From assembly GCF_039831995.1 (NCBI RefSeq), contig NZ_JBDOIO010000005.1, positions 1,054,001 through 1,118,000 on the forward strand: 64,000 bases of DNA. The letters are read 5' to 3'. Under the pieces are notes generated by a model. That model was not told the origin of the DNA, ran no database searches, and saw only the letters and a program-made list of their open reading frames with translations. Position numbers and translations under genes: made by a program. Shown piece after piece: positions 9,046-18,154 of this stretch (position 1 is its first letter; each line of letters starts with the position of its first letter). The DNA comes from Paenibacillus pabuli (GTDB lineage Bacteria > Bacillota > Bacilli > Paenibacillales > Paenibacillaceae).

Positions 9046-11358
9046 ATGGATTATAGAGATGCTTCGTTACCGATCCCCGAGCGGGTACAGAATTTGCTTG
9101 AACAGATGACTACGGAAGAGAAAATCGGTCAGCTGATTCAGCCGATGGGCTGGAAGACATACCGGAAAGAGTCGGATGGCACCGTACAAGTGACGGAGGA
9201 ATTCAAGGAGAATATCGCGCAAGGTGGCGTTGGTTCACTATACGGCGTGCTTCGTGCCGATCCGTGGACCGAGGTAACACTGGAAACCGGATTGACCCCG
9301 GGCCAGGGAGCGGCTGCCACCAATGAAATTCAGCGCTATGCGATTGAAAACTCGCGTCTGGGCATTCCCATTTTGTTCGGGGAAGAATGTTCGCATGGCC
9401 ATATGGCGATCGGGGCAACGGTATTTCCGGTGCCGCTGACCGTAGGAAGCACGTGGAACACGGAATTATACCGCAAGATGTGTGAGGCCATTGCGGTCGA
9501 GACTCGCAGCCAGGGCGGAGCAGCAACCTATTCGCCTGTGCTGGATGTGGTACGGGACCCAAGATGGGGACGGACCGAGGAGTGTTTTGCCGAAGACCCG
9601 TATCTGATTGGTGAGTTGGCAGTGGAAGCGATTAGGGGATTGCAGGGAGATCGTCTCGATTCGGACCGGACCATTATTGCAACGCTGAAGCATTTTGCGG
9701 GATATGGAAGCTCGGAAGGAGGTCGTAACGCTGCTCCTGTTCATATGGGTCTGCGCGAGCTGCATGAGGTAGACCTGCTGCCCTTCAAAAAGGCGGTGGA
9801 AGCCGGCGCTTGCTCTGTGATGACTGCGTACAACGAGATTGACGGTGTACCCTGCACATCCAGCACGTATCTGTTGAACGATCTCCTGCGCGAGCAGTGG
9901 GGCTTTGAGGGGTTTGTGATTACCGACTTCGGTGCCATTCAGATGTTGGTTAACGGACATAACACAGCAGAGAACGGGGAGCAGGCCGTAGCTCAATCCC
10001 TTCAAGCCGGTGTGGACATGGAGATGTCCGGATTCATGTATCGTAAACATCTGGCGCATGCGCTGGAGCAGGGATTGATTCGTAATCAGGATCTGGACAC
10101 AGCGGTATGGCGGATTTTGGAGATGAAGTTTAGATTGGGGCTGTTTGAGCAGCCTTATGTCGATCCTGACTTCGCGGAGCGAGTAATTGGTTGCGAAGAG
10201 CATGTGGAGCTTGCGAGGAAGGCAGCCCAGGAAGGGATTGTTTTGCTCAAAAATGAGGGGAATCTCCTTCCGCTCAGCAAGACGAATGTGAAACTTGCCG
10301 TGATTGGCCCGAATGCCAATCATACATATAACCAGCTGGGAGACTACACTTCTCCACAACCGAGTGGACAGATTGTAACGGTGCTGGACGGCATACGCCG
10401 AAAGCTCGGGGCAGATGCGGATCAAGTCCTGTATGCACCTGGCTGCCGGATCAAGGGCGATTCCAGGGAGGGCTTTGCCCAGGCGCTTGCTTGTGCTGAA
10501 CAGGCCGACGTGATCGTAATGGTTATGGGTGGATCAAGTGCTCGTGACTTTGGGGAAGGCACGATTGATCTGCGGACGGGTGCATCGGTAGTAACGGATG
10601 GCCCCTGGAATGATATGGAATGTGGTGAGGGCATCGACCGTTCATCGCTGAATCTGATGGGTGTTCAACTGGAGCTGGTGCAGGAAGTGCATAAGCTGGG
10701 CAAACCCGTGGTTGTCGTATATATTAACGGACGGCCTATTGCAGAACCTTGGATCGACAAGCATGTCCATGCCATTTTGGAGGCCTGGTACCCGGGACAG
10801 GAGGGTGGCAATGCGGTTGCGGACATTCTGTTTGGGGATGTGAATCCGTCCGGGCGTCTGACCATCTCCATTCCCAAACATGTCGGACAGCTCCCCGTGG
10901 TTTACAATGCCAGGCGTACCCGTGGGAAGAGATATCTGGAGATGGATCTGGAGCCACAATATCCGTTTGGCTTCGGACTCAGCTATACCGAATTCCAATA
11001 TGACCATGTGAGAGTTGTGCCTGAAATTATTGACCCGAATGGAGAGGCCGAGGTTCAGGTGGAGGTCACGAATACCGGTACGGTAGCCGGAGCTGAGGTT
11101 GTGCAATTTTATATTACGGACGAGGCGGCTTCTGTTACTCGGCCAGAAATATCACTTAAGGGATTTCGCAAGATCCATCTGGAGCCTGGACAGACCCGAA
11201 CCGTCACTTTTCCCGTGAATGCAGAGCACCTGGAACTCATGGACTCCCGCCATCAGTGGGTGGTTGAGCCAGGCAGGTTCCGGCTGATGGTTGGTAGCAG
11301 TTCTAAGGAATGGAAGGCATGCGATTTACAAGTGCGAAGTGAGGTGGGGCCAGCATGA
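9046..11358 (+). CDS. GH3 family beta-glucosidase/beta-xylosidase-type hydrolase
   Basis: Retaining beta-glycosidase of 770 residues with the classic GH3 order: an N-terminal TIM barrel, an alpha/beta sandwich, and a C-terminal fibronectin-III-like domain. The KHFAGYG motif and VITDFGAI, whose Asp294 is the expected nucleophile, are visible. The usual SDW/SDY motif reads TDF here. The ATG at 9046 has AAGGAG at 9031-9036, nine bases upstream, and beats the ATG at 9025. No signal peptide is present. The next gene overlaps its stop (ATGA), so the two are translationally coupled. Whether it prefers glucose, xylose or N-acetylglucosamine cannot be settled from the sequence. Confidence 0.92.
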   Translation: MDYRDASLPIPERVQNLLEQMTTEEKIGQLIQPMGWKTYRKESDGTVQVTEEFKENIAQGGVGSLYGVLRADPWTEVTLETGLTPGQGAAATNEIQRYAIENSRLGIPILFGEECSHGHMAIGATVFPVPLTVGSTWNTELYRKMCEAIAVETRSQGGAATYSPVLDVVRDPRWGRTEECFAEDPYLIGELAVEAIRGLQGDRLDSDRTIIATLKHFAGYGSSEGGRNAAPVHMGLRELHEVDLLPFKKAVEAGACSVMTAYNEIDGVPCTSSTYLLNDLLREQWGFEGFVITDFGAIQMLVNGHNTAENGEQAVAQSLQAGVDMEMSGFMYRKHLAHALEQGLIRNQDLDTAVWRILEMKFRLGLFEQPYVDPDFAERVIGCEEHVELARKAAQEGIVLLKNEGNLLPLSKTNVKLAVIGPNANHTYNQLGDYTSPQPSGQIVTVLDGIRRKLGADADQVLYAPGCRIKGDSREGFAQALACAEQADVIVMVMGGSSARDFGEGTIDLRTGASVVTDGPWNDMECGEGIDRSSLNLMGVQLELVQEVHKLGKPVVVVYINGRPIAEPWIDKHVHAILEAWYPGQEGGNAVADILFGDVNPSGRLTISIPKHVGQLPVVYNARRTRGKRYLEMDLEPQYPFGFGLSYTEFQYDHVRVVPEIIDPNGEAEVQVEVTNTGTVAGAEVVQFYITDEAASVTRPEISLKGFRKIHLEPGQTRTVTFPVNAEHLELMDSRHQWVVEPGRFRLMVGSSSKEWKACDLQVRSEVGPA

Positions 11359-14300
11359 TACGGATAAGCCGATTTATAGAGGATATGTCACAGCAGCAAT
11401 GGTTAGCGAAGATGGAGCTGCCAGAATGGTTGATGCAGAGGGCCAGGTATATACGGCCTGGAGAATACCGGATGGAGCAGGAAGAAGCCTCTATTGAGTC
11501 TGTGAATCCCCTTCATAGTACACACGGAACGACTCATTTTATGAGCAAGTTAATTGAAATCCCGGACGAATGGGAGGATCAAGCGATTGCTATGATCTTT
11601 GAAGCGGGTGGTGAAGGATTGCTGAAGGTGAACGGCAAGCCGTATCACGGACTGGATCGCAATCATTGGCTGGTCCCACTCCCCAGGAGCCGGGTCGGGG
11701 CATCACCCCTGCTGGAGATTGAGCTGTATGATCCCATTCCGGAGCCGCATGACCCACTGAACCGCCAAGCAGTCATACAACCGCCGATCCGGGGCATACA
11801 TACAGCCCTGGTACATATCAATCGCCCTCTGCAAAGCCTCATGTACAGCGTAACGGTACTTGCAGAATCTCTGAAGGTACTGCCTGAAAAAGACTTGAAG
11901 CGGTTCCGGCTGGTTCGTGCCATTCATGAGGTTATGGATGAGATGTACAACGAGCCTAATCGTTGGGTGGAGGCAGCTTGGGTGCGGCGCTTCGAACAGT
12001 CACTTGCACAAATCGTACAAGAGCAGGAGCCGGAAGAACAACGGGATGGATTCATGCATCTCGTAGGGCAGTCACATATTGATATCGCTTGGCTCTGGCC
12101 TGTACGGGAAACGGTGCGCAAGTCCAGCCGTACCTTCTCTACGATGTGTACCTTGATGGACGAGCATCCGGGGTTCGTGTATTCACAGAGCCAGCCGCAG
12201 CTATATGCCTTCGTGAAGGAGCATTATCCGGATCTTTACGAACGGATCAAGGCTCGCATTGCCGAGGGTCGATGGGAACTCGTCGGTGGCATGTGGGTAG
12301 AACCGGACTTGAATATCCCGAGCGGCGAGTCCCTGGTAAGGCAAATTTTGTACGGACAGAACTTCTACCAGGAGGAGTTTGGCAAGCGCTCAAGCATCGA
12401 ATGGCTGCCGGATACCTTCGGCTACTGTGCTTCCTTGCCACAAATACTGCAGCTCGCGGATGTTCCCTATTTCATGACCACCAAGCTCAATTGGAACGAC
12501 ACCAACGTGTTTCCATATGATCTGTTCGACTGGGTAGGGATTGATGGTACCTCGGTACTGGCGTATCTTAACCACGGAGTAAATGAGCATACGCGTCCCA
12601 AGGATGTGGATGAACACTGGCAATCCTACAAACAGAAGGATCTGCATCCGGAGCAAATGCTCCTCTATGGACATGGAGACGGCGGGGGCGGGGTTACGCA
12701 TGAGATGGTCGAATTCGCCGAGCGGTCCCAGTTCATGGTGGGCCAGCCAATCAGCACATTCAGCACGGCTCAGGCCTTTTTCGAAGGAATTTCAACCAAT
12801 AAACCGACGCTGCCGAAATGGCATGGCGACTTGTATCTGGAACTGCATCGCGGGACGTATACGACCCATGCGCGAAATAAACGAAGCAATCGCAAGGCAG
12901 AAGTGCTGTATCGGGATGCGGAGATCTGGGGGCAGTTTGCCGGGACTGAAGCAGGCCAGGTGAAGAGCAACCTGGATGAGGGATGGAAGCTGCTGATGCT
13001 TAATCAGTTCCATGATATTATCCCGGGTACATCCATTCCGGAGGCATACGTTACGTCCGCGGAAGAGTACACGAAGGTGTTTGAACTGGGCACAACAGCT
13101 CTGAACGACTCACTCGGCAACCTTACGCAGCGCATTGCAACCGATGGATGGGAAGGTGTACCGTATGCCATATTTAACAGTCTGGGCTGGGAGCGCAGAG
13201 AAGTAGTGACCCTTAGTGGGGGCGCTGAACTAAGCGGCATGGCAGCGTTTGACCAGCAGGGTAACCGAATGGATTGTGATCTGGTGGAAAAGGAAGACGT
13301 ACTGACCCTGTCTGTCGATATCCCATCCATCCCTGCGTTTGGTTATACCACGATATGGCTCCGTCCAGACAAGCAACCTGCTCCGGCTGCACTGAAGGAT
13401 GACTCGTTCCCTTCCGTATGGGAGACCCCATTTTATAGGGTTGAGTTCAACGATATCGGCGAGATTACCAGATGGTATGACAAAACGGTCCGACGGGAGT
13501 GGTTGAAGCCGGGCGACAAGGCGAATGAGCTGCAATTTTTCCAAGACAAACCCACCTACTGGGATGCATGGGATATTGATCCCAGATTCGAATCTCAGCT
13601 TGCGGGCAAGGTGCAATTGGTCTCGAAGGAGGTTGTACAGCGAGGTGTAACCAAGGATGTACTGCGGTTTCACTGGAAGCTGAATGAATCTGACATCAGC
13701 CAGGATATCTTATTTTATCGTCATCAGCGCCGGGTGGATTTCCAGACGAAGGTCAGCTGGAATGAGAGTCATAAGCTGCTCAAGGTTGCCTTTCCGGTGG
13801 ATCTGGTGGCTGCCAAGGCAACGTATGAAATCCCGTTTGGTGCGCTGGAACGGCCGACACATAACAACACCAGCTGGGAACAGGCACAGTTTGAGGTCTG
13901 CGGGCATCGCTGGGCAGATGTCTCCGAGGGCAATAGCGGAGTAAGCCTTCTCAATGATTGCAAGTATGGATACGACATCAAGGATCGGATGATACGCCTG
14001 TCTCTCCTGCGTGCTCCGAAGTGGCCGGATGAACATGCTGATCAGGGCGACCATGAATTTACGTATTCGTTATTGCCCCACCAGGGGGATTGGCGGGAAG
14101 CTGGGGTCGTTAGGCGGGCGATGGAGCTGAATCATCCGGTTCAGGTAGTTGCAGCAGGCCGGCATGCGGGCATTCTACCTGCGGAGCATGCCTGGATTGA
14201 GTATCAGAGCGAGCATGTCATCCTGGACACGGTTAAGGCCTCGGAAGATGGTACGGGAACGGTACTTCGTTTCTATGAATCGTCGGGTGGTCGGGAAACC

Positions 14301-14453
14301 GTACAGGTCCAGTGGAAGGGACAGAATGTGCAGGCATCCATCGTCAATCTGCTGGAGGATGAAATCGATCCGCTAACTTCTCAGGCGGGCGGATTCGAGC
14401 TGACGTTTAGGCCCTACGAGATCAAATCGGTGAAACTCTGCTTCATTAATTAG
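11355..14453 (+). CDS. Alpha-mannosidase, GH38 family
   Basis: A 1032-residue cytoplasmic GH38 enzyme that should trim alpha-mannose from imported glycans. The metal-binding SHIDIAW motif (His241, Asp243) and WLPDTFGY, whose Asp353 fits the catalytic nucleophile, are present, followed by the HGDGGGG loop. After the catalytic barrel come the helical middle domain and the large C-terminal beta-sandwich. The start overlaps the GH3 stop by four bases and has a GAGGTGGGG Shine-Dalgarno. Together with the GH29 fucosidase, this points toward mannose- and fucose-containing glycans such as plant or host N-glycans (inference). Confidence 0.93.
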   Translation: MIRISRFIEDMSQQQWLAKMELPEWLMQRARYIRPGEYRMEQEEASIESVNPLHSTHGTTHFMSKLIEIPDEWEDQAIAMIFEAGGEGLLKVNGKPYHGLDRNHWLVPLPRSRVGASPLLEIELYDPIPEPHDPLNRQAVIQPPIRGIHTALVHINRPLQSLMYSVTVLAESLKVLPEKDLKRFRLVRAIHEVMDEMYNEPNRWVEAAWVRRFEQSLAQIVQEQEPEEQRDGFMHLVGQSHIDIAWLWPVRETVRKSSRTFSTMCTLMDEHPGFVYSQSQPQLYAFVKEHYPDLYERIKARIAEGRWELVGGMWVEPDLNIPSGESLVRQILYGQNFYQEEFGKRSSIEWLPDTFGYCASLPQILQLADVPYFMTTKLNWNDTNVFPYDLFDWVGIDGTSVLAYLNHGVNEHTRPKDVDEHWQSYKQKDLHPEQMLLYGHGDGGGGVTHEMVEFAERSQFMVGQPISTFSTAQAFFEGISTNKPTLPKWHGDLYLELHRGTYTTHARNKRSNRKAEVLYRDAEIWGQFAGTEAGQVKSNLDEGWKLLMLNQFHDIIPGTSIPEAYVTSAEEYTKVFELGTTALNDSLGNLTQRIATDGWEGVPYAIFNSLGWERREVVTLSGGAELSGMAAFDQQGNRMDCDLVEKEDVLTLSVDIPSIPAFGYTTIWLRPDKQPAPAALKDDSFPSVWETPFYRVEFNDIGEITRWYDKTVRREWLKPGDKANELQFFQDKPTYWDAWDIDPRFESQLAGKVQLVSKEVVQRGVTKDVLRFHWKLNESDISQDILFYRHQRRVDFQTKVSWNESHKLLKVAFPVDLVAAKATYEIPFGALERPTHNNTSWEQAQFEVCGHRWADVSEGNSGVSLLNDCKYGYDIKDRMIRLSLLRAPKWPDEHADQGDHEFTYSLLPHQGDWREAGVVRRAMELNHPVQVVAAGRHAGILPAEHAWIEYQSEHVILDTVKASEDGTGTVLRFYESSGGRETVQVQWKGQNVQASIVNLLEDEIDPLTSQAGGFELTFRPYEIKSVKLCFIN

Positions 14454-14651
14454 GAATTGGGCAGGCATAGCCTGGAGAGCGTGGAACATACACGTAAGTA
14501 GATATGAAAAAACTGCCGAATTCATGTGACGATGATTCATACTTTAGTTATGATGAGGAAGAGTCGCTTCTCTACCATTAGCGATCTATGATTGGAGGAG
14601 GGCTCGGATCGTTCCCTGTTTCGAAAATACCAACTCATGGGAGGGCATGGC

Positions 14652-15527
14652 ATGACATTAACGAACAAGATTGGTGTAATCGTGGATAGCTTCGGCGTAG
14701 GTGTACGTGAAGGATTGAAAAAGGCCAAAGATGTGGGAGCAGAAGGGGTGCAAATCTATGCCGTCAAGGGAGAGATGGATCCTGAAAATCTGTCTCCCGC
14801 GGCACGCAAGGAGCTAAAAAGCTATATTGACTCCCTGGGTCTTGAAATTTCAGCCTTGGTCGGCGACCTAGGTGGGCATGGGTTTCAAGTGAAGGAAGAT
14901 AACCTGTGGAAAGTGGAGAAATCCAAACGAATCGTGGACCTGGCTCTTGATCTGGGTACCCATATTGTGACGACCCACATTGGCATTGTCCCGCATGATC
15001 CTGCCTCAGAGGTATACGCAACGCTGCACGCAGCATGCGAAGAGCTCGGTCAATATGCAAAAAGTGCAGGTGCGTACTTTGCCATTGAGACGGGCCCGGA
15101 GACGGCAGCTGATTTGAAAGGATTTTTGGACACCCTCTCCACGAACGGGGTTTCGGTCAATTTCGACCCGGCTAACATGGTGATGGTGACCGGTGATGAC
15201 CCGGCTCAGGGTGTGCGTCTGCTGAAGGACTACATCGTACATACCCATGTGAAGGATGGCGTACGCCTGAAGGAAGTCGACCCAAGGGATGTATACGGTG
15301 CAGTGGGCTATGCGCCTATGGATCATGAGAAAATTGCCGAAATGGTATCGTCAGGTACCTTTTTCCGTGAGGTGCCGCTCGGAGAGGGTGGAGTAGATTT
15401 TGACAGCTATTTTGCTGCCCTCCAGGAGATTGGTTATACAGGGTACCTGACGATTGAGCGTGAAGTCGGCGATCAGCCTGAACAGGATATCCGCAAGGCG
15501 GTTGAATTCATCAAACAATATCGGTAG
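14652..15527 (+). CDS. Sugar phosphate isomerase/epimerase-like TIM-barrel protein
   Basis: A 291-residue xylose isomerase-like TIM barrel (AP endonuclease 2 superfamily). The metal-site residues typical of the fold are suggested by the FAIETGPE glutamate, the NFDPANMVM aspartate, the VHTHVKDG histidines and the late glutamate in LTIERE. The ATG at 14652 follows GGGAGGG by six bases; the upstream in-frame extension to 14592 has no ribosome binding site. It lies 12 bases before a related paralogue. Substrate unknown; probably a ketose/aldose or keto-inositol intermediate from the same catabolic route as the Gfo/Idh enzyme. Confidence 0.85.
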   Translation: MTLTNKIGVIVDSFGVGVREGLKKAKDVGAEGVQIYAVKGEMDPENLSPAARKELKSYIDSLGLEISALVGDLGGHGFQVKEDNLWKVEKSKRIVDLALDLGTHIVTTHIGIVPHDPASEVYATLHAACEELGQYAKSAGAYFAIETGPETAADLKGFLDTLSTNGVSVNFDPANMVMVTGDDPAQGVRLLKDYIVHTHVKDGVRLKEVDPRDVYGAVGYAPMDHEKIAEMVSSGTFFREVPLGEGGVDFDSYFAALQEIGYTGYLTIEREVGDQPEQDIRKAVEFIKQYR

Positions 15528-15539
15528 GGAGCTGAGAAG

Positions 15540-16412
15540 ATGAAAGTGGGCCTGAGTACGTATAGCTTGTTGAACGATTTGAAGTCGGGCGAGATGACGG
15601 TTCTGGACGTGATCGACTGGGTTGCGGCAAATGGCGGCGAGCATATGGAAATGGTCCCGTACGGCTACACGGTGGAAGATAACCCGGAGCTGGCTGATGC
15701 GATTCGGGAGCGTGCCGCTTCCGCAGGCATAGAGCTGTCCAATTATTCGATGCCAGCCAATTTTGTACAGGAGACGGAAGAGGCGTTTGAGGAAGAAATG
15801 GCCCGGGTCAAAAGGCATGTCGATGTCGTGCACCGAATGGGTGTCAAACATATGCGTCATGACGTGACGGCCTTTACCTTGCCGAAAGGAAACATGACCA
15901 TTGCCTGGTTTGAGCAGCATCTGCCGCTCATGGTTCGGGGAAGCCAGATTATCGCGGACTATGCCGCACAGTTCGGCATTACAACGACGATTGAGAACCA
16001 TGGGTTCAGTGTGCAGGCAAGCGATCGGGTGCAACGAGTGCTGCAAGCTGTAGACCGCCCCAATTTCAAAACAACGCTGGACATTGGCAACTTTATGTGT
16101 GTGGATGAAAATCCGATAATCGGTGTCATGAAGAATTTGCCTTACGCCTCCCTGGTTCATTTCAAGGACTTTTATTTCCGTTCATATGACGAACATCCGG
16201 GTGGTGGGGATTGGTTCACCACAACGCATGGCAATTTTCTGCGCGGAGCCATCGTGGGGCATGGAGATATCCCGATCCGGAAAATTGTGAAGCTGATTAA
16301 GGATTTCGGTTACGACGGCAACATCACGGTGGAATTTGAAGGCATGGAAGAGTGCAAGTCTGCATCCCGAATCGCGATGGACAACCTGCGCCGGTTTTGG
16401 GAGGAAGCGTAA
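15540..16412 (+). CDS. Sugar phosphate isomerase/epimerase family protein (second copy)
   Basis: A 290-residue TIM-barrel protein of the same superfamily as its upstream neighbour but clearly diverged. Metal-ligand candidates are the glutamate of TTIENHGF, the aspartate of TTLDIGNFM, the histidine of LVHFKDF and the glutamate of ITVEFEG. It is the last gene of the glycan region and is followed by a strong terminator. Pairs of such proteins often work with Gfo/Idh dehydrogenases on modified sugars; the exact reaction is not known. Confidence 0.85.
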   Translation: MKVGLSTYSLLNDLKSGEMTVLDVIDWVAANGGEHMEMVPYGYTVEDNPELADAIRERAASAGIELSNYSMPANFVQETEEAFEEEMARVKRHVDVVHRMGVKHMRHDVTAFTLPKGNMTIAWFEQHLPLMVRGSQIIADYAAQFGITTTIENHGFSVQASDRVQRVLQAVDRPNFKTTLDIGNFMCVDENPIIGVMKNLPYASLVHFKDFYFRSYDEHPGGGDWFTTTHGNFLRGAIVGHGDIPIRKIVKLIKDFGYDGNITVEFEGMEECKSASRIAMDNLRRFWEEA

Positions 16413-16434
16413 GCAATTATTCTATTTCATTGTC

Positions 16435-16465
16435 AGGGCCACTTTATATGGAAGTGGCTCTTTTG
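16435..16465 (+). terminator. Terminator closing the glycan region
   Basis: A ten-pair stem (AGGGCCACTT at 16435-16444 with AAGTGGCTCT from 16452, including a G-U pair) is followed by TTTT. Confidence 0.8.
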
Positions 16466-16635
16466 GCGCGTTTATTTGGCAATATTGTTGCAATCCTGAT
16501 TGCCGGGCATACTCTCGCAAAGCTAACATAAATTGGTTCTATGTAAGGATAAAGTTACGAGCATCACAAGTATGGTATACTTAATCTATTCAGCCTGGAA
16601 ATTTACTGGCTATGGATAGGAGAGATTGCTGATCT

Positions 16636-16872
16636 ATGCAGGTATTCGAGGACTGGAACCAGAAAGTGAAAAAGACATTTAACGCCACCAACCCCGAAGT
16701 TGTATTGACCGTTTCAGAAGCAGGCACTTTGCTCGGTTTATCTAAAGATCAAATGAAACTGTATGTGGACAAAAACAAATTAACCAAGGTGCCAATCATG
16801 CGAAGTGTACACCGGTATTTGTTGTTAGAGAGCGAGATTGCCGACATCGTCAAGAAGAACAAATCCATATAG
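16636..16872 (+). CDS. Small HTH (MerR/excisionase-like) DNA-binding protein
   Basis: A 78-residue protein. Its central TVSEAGTLLGLSKDQMKLYV followed by a basic stretch and VPIMRSVHRYLL resembles the winged-helix fold of excisionase or MerR-type DNA-binding domains: HTH, then a wing leading to a short C-terminal helix. No effector domain is attached. A -10-like TATACT lies at 16576-16581 with only a weak -35. The gene stands alone between two terminators, so it is monocistronic. Its target is unknown. Confidence 0.7.
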   Translation: MQVFEDWNQKVKKTFNATNPEVVLTVSEAGTLLGLSKDQMKLYVDKNKLTKVPIMRSVHRYLLLESEIADIVKKNKSI

Positions 16873-16884
16873 TCCTTGCATCAG

Positions 16885-16930
16885 CCATCTTACCGACACG
16901 AGTATCGGGAGGTGGTTGTTTTTGTTTATA
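16885..16930 (+). terminator. Terminator after the small HTH gene
   Basis: An imperfect stem (CCATCTTACCGA with TCGGGAGGTGG; two G-U pairs and a bulge) with a short loop is followed by TTGTTTTTGTTT. Confidence 0.6.
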
Positions 16931-16951
16931 TACAAGAAAAGGAGGATAAAC

Positions 16952-17512
16952 ATGGCGAACCTGCTATCGAGATGGTTGTACCATTGGGTGAATTGGAAAT
17001 GGGTTTTGATTGCAATCCTGATCTTTGCCGGCTTTATAATATTCATTTTGCCGTGGCAAGCAGAGCAGTCCGAGAAAGCAACGGGCAAAGGGGCATCACC
17101 GGACTCGTCCTTCTTGTATTCTGCTGAAGATCTGTACCAAATGGCCGAACAGTACGGAGAAACAGGGCGGCGTGCTTACATAGAAGCACGGTTTACCTTT
17201 GATCTCCTCTGGCCGCTGGCCTATCTGTTTCTGCTGGTGATGCTTATATCCATGCTTTATCGCGTGTTCCCTGTAAAGAGTCACTGGCGCAAGATCAATC
17301 TGCTTCCCGTTGGAGGCTGGGCCATGGATATGCTTGAGAATATAGGTGCTTCCATTACGATGCTTCGTTATCCTGGACGTACACCCGTGGTAGCGGAAAT
17401 AACGCCGATCTTCACCCTCTTGAAATGGTGTCTGATCTATGCCAGCTTCGCGGCGCTTGTACCGGGAATCATTATTGTGGTGATCCATTATATCAGGAGA
17501 GTCCGGGGATAA
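16952..17512 (+). CDS. Hypothetical four-helix membrane protein
   Basis: A 186-residue integral membrane protein that I do not recognise. Four hydrophobic segments are visible at about residues 15-35, 82-105, 110-130 (weaker) and 155-182. A polar loop lies at about 36-80 and the tail is basic (RRVRG). The ATG at 16952 follows AAAGGAGG at the proper distance; an upstream in-frame extension to 16838 reads through the previous gene's terminator and is rejected. No conserved catalytic motif is visible and the neighbours give no functional hint. Confidence 0.75.
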   Translation: MANLLSRWLYHWVNWKWVLIAILIFAGFIIFILPWQAEQSEKATGKGASPDSSFLYSAEDLYQMAEQYGETGRRAYIEARFTFDLLWPLAYLFLLVMLISMLYRVFPVKSHWRKINLLPVGGWAMDMLENIGASITMLRYPGRTPVVAEITPIFTLLKWCLIYASFAALVPGIIIVVIHYIRRVRG

Positions 17513-17556
17513 GATCCGACCGGAGAGGGTATTGCTTTAAAGAAGGAAATACCTGC

Positions 17557-17585
17557 TTGTCAAAGGACAACCTGTCCTATATACT
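17557..17585 (+). promoter_or_regulatory. Sigma-A promoter with overlapping inverted repeats
   Basis: TTGTCA (17557-17562), a 17-base spacer and TATACT (17580-17585) precede the VOC gene. The interval holds two overlapping dyads, TTGTC-AAAG-GACAA and GGACA-ACC-TGTCC, placed between the -35 and -10 elements, which suggests an operator. Confidence 0.65.
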
Positions 17586-17644
17586 CATGTCGCAAGCGGC
17601 ATGAATGGTTAGTGAAAACATGAGCTTAAGGAGATGAAAAACGC

Positions 17645-18073
17645 ATGGCGATTAGTTTGAATGTGTATCTTGTAACGGATGGAAATGGAAAGGAAGCAGT
17701 TGCGTTCTACAAAGAGGTTTTTAATGCAGAGGTGTTGGCAATTCAGACATTTGGTGAAGGTCCGTCAAGTCCGGATCACCCGATTCCCCCAGAAGCCAAG
17801 GATCGCATCATGCATGCTTCTCTGCAGATCGGGGGCTCTGTGCTCATGTTGTCGGATACGTTCCCGGGCATGCCACATGTCATTGGTAACAACATTAGTA
17901 TTACCGTGAATACGGATACCGCAGATGAAGCCAAACAAATTTTCAGCAAACTTGAAGATGGCGGAGAGGTGAAAATGCCGATCCAGGAGACGTTCTGGAG
18001 CCCAGCCTACGGCATGGTTACGGACAAGTACGGCGTTCAGTTCCAAATTAGCTGTGCACCCGGTCAAGCGTAG
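17645..18073 (+). CDS. VOC/PhnB-like glyoxalase-fold protein
   Basis: A 142-residue protein of the vicinal-oxygen-chelate superfamily, PhnB/YjdN-type branch. The N-terminal half reads NVYLVTDGNGKEAVAFYKEVFNAEV and the C-terminal half ends WSPAYGMVTDKYGVQFQIS, both typical of this branch. Two beta-alpha-beta-beta-beta modules would form a cup, but the metal ligands of true glyoxalases are not obvious. The biochemical activity of this branch is unsettled. It has its own promoter and shares a bidirectional terminator with the convergent gene. Confidence 0.85.
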   Translation: MAISLNVYLVTDGNGKEAVAFYKEVFNAEVLAIQTFGEGPSSPDHPIPPEAKDRIMHASLQIGGSVLMLSDTFPGMPHVIGNNISITVNTDTADEAKQIFSKLEDGGEVKMPIQETFWSPAYGMVTDKYGVQFQISCAPGQA

Positions 18074-18103
18074 CCATCTGCCTTCGATCTATCCTTAATA
18101 AGC

Positions 18104-18151
18104 AAGACCTCCACTGCCTGATTTCATCACGCGAGCTGGAGGTCTTTTTTT
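18104..18151. terminator. Bidirectional terminator between convergent genes
   Basis: AAGACCTCCA (18104-18113) pairs with TGGAGGTCTT (18137-18146), followed by seven T. It can serve both the VOC gene and the opposite-strand gene ending at 18155. Confidence 0.85.
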
Positions 18152-18154
18152 GGC

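Noticed and set aside
9466..10425. Minus-strand 319-codon frame opposite the GH3 gene
   Set aside because: It is entirely antisense to the GH3 catalytic domain and shows no family motif or ribosome site.
15351..16160. Minus-strand 269-codon frame opposite the second isomerase
   Set aside because: Antisense shadow of two conserved TIM-barrel genes without domain signal.
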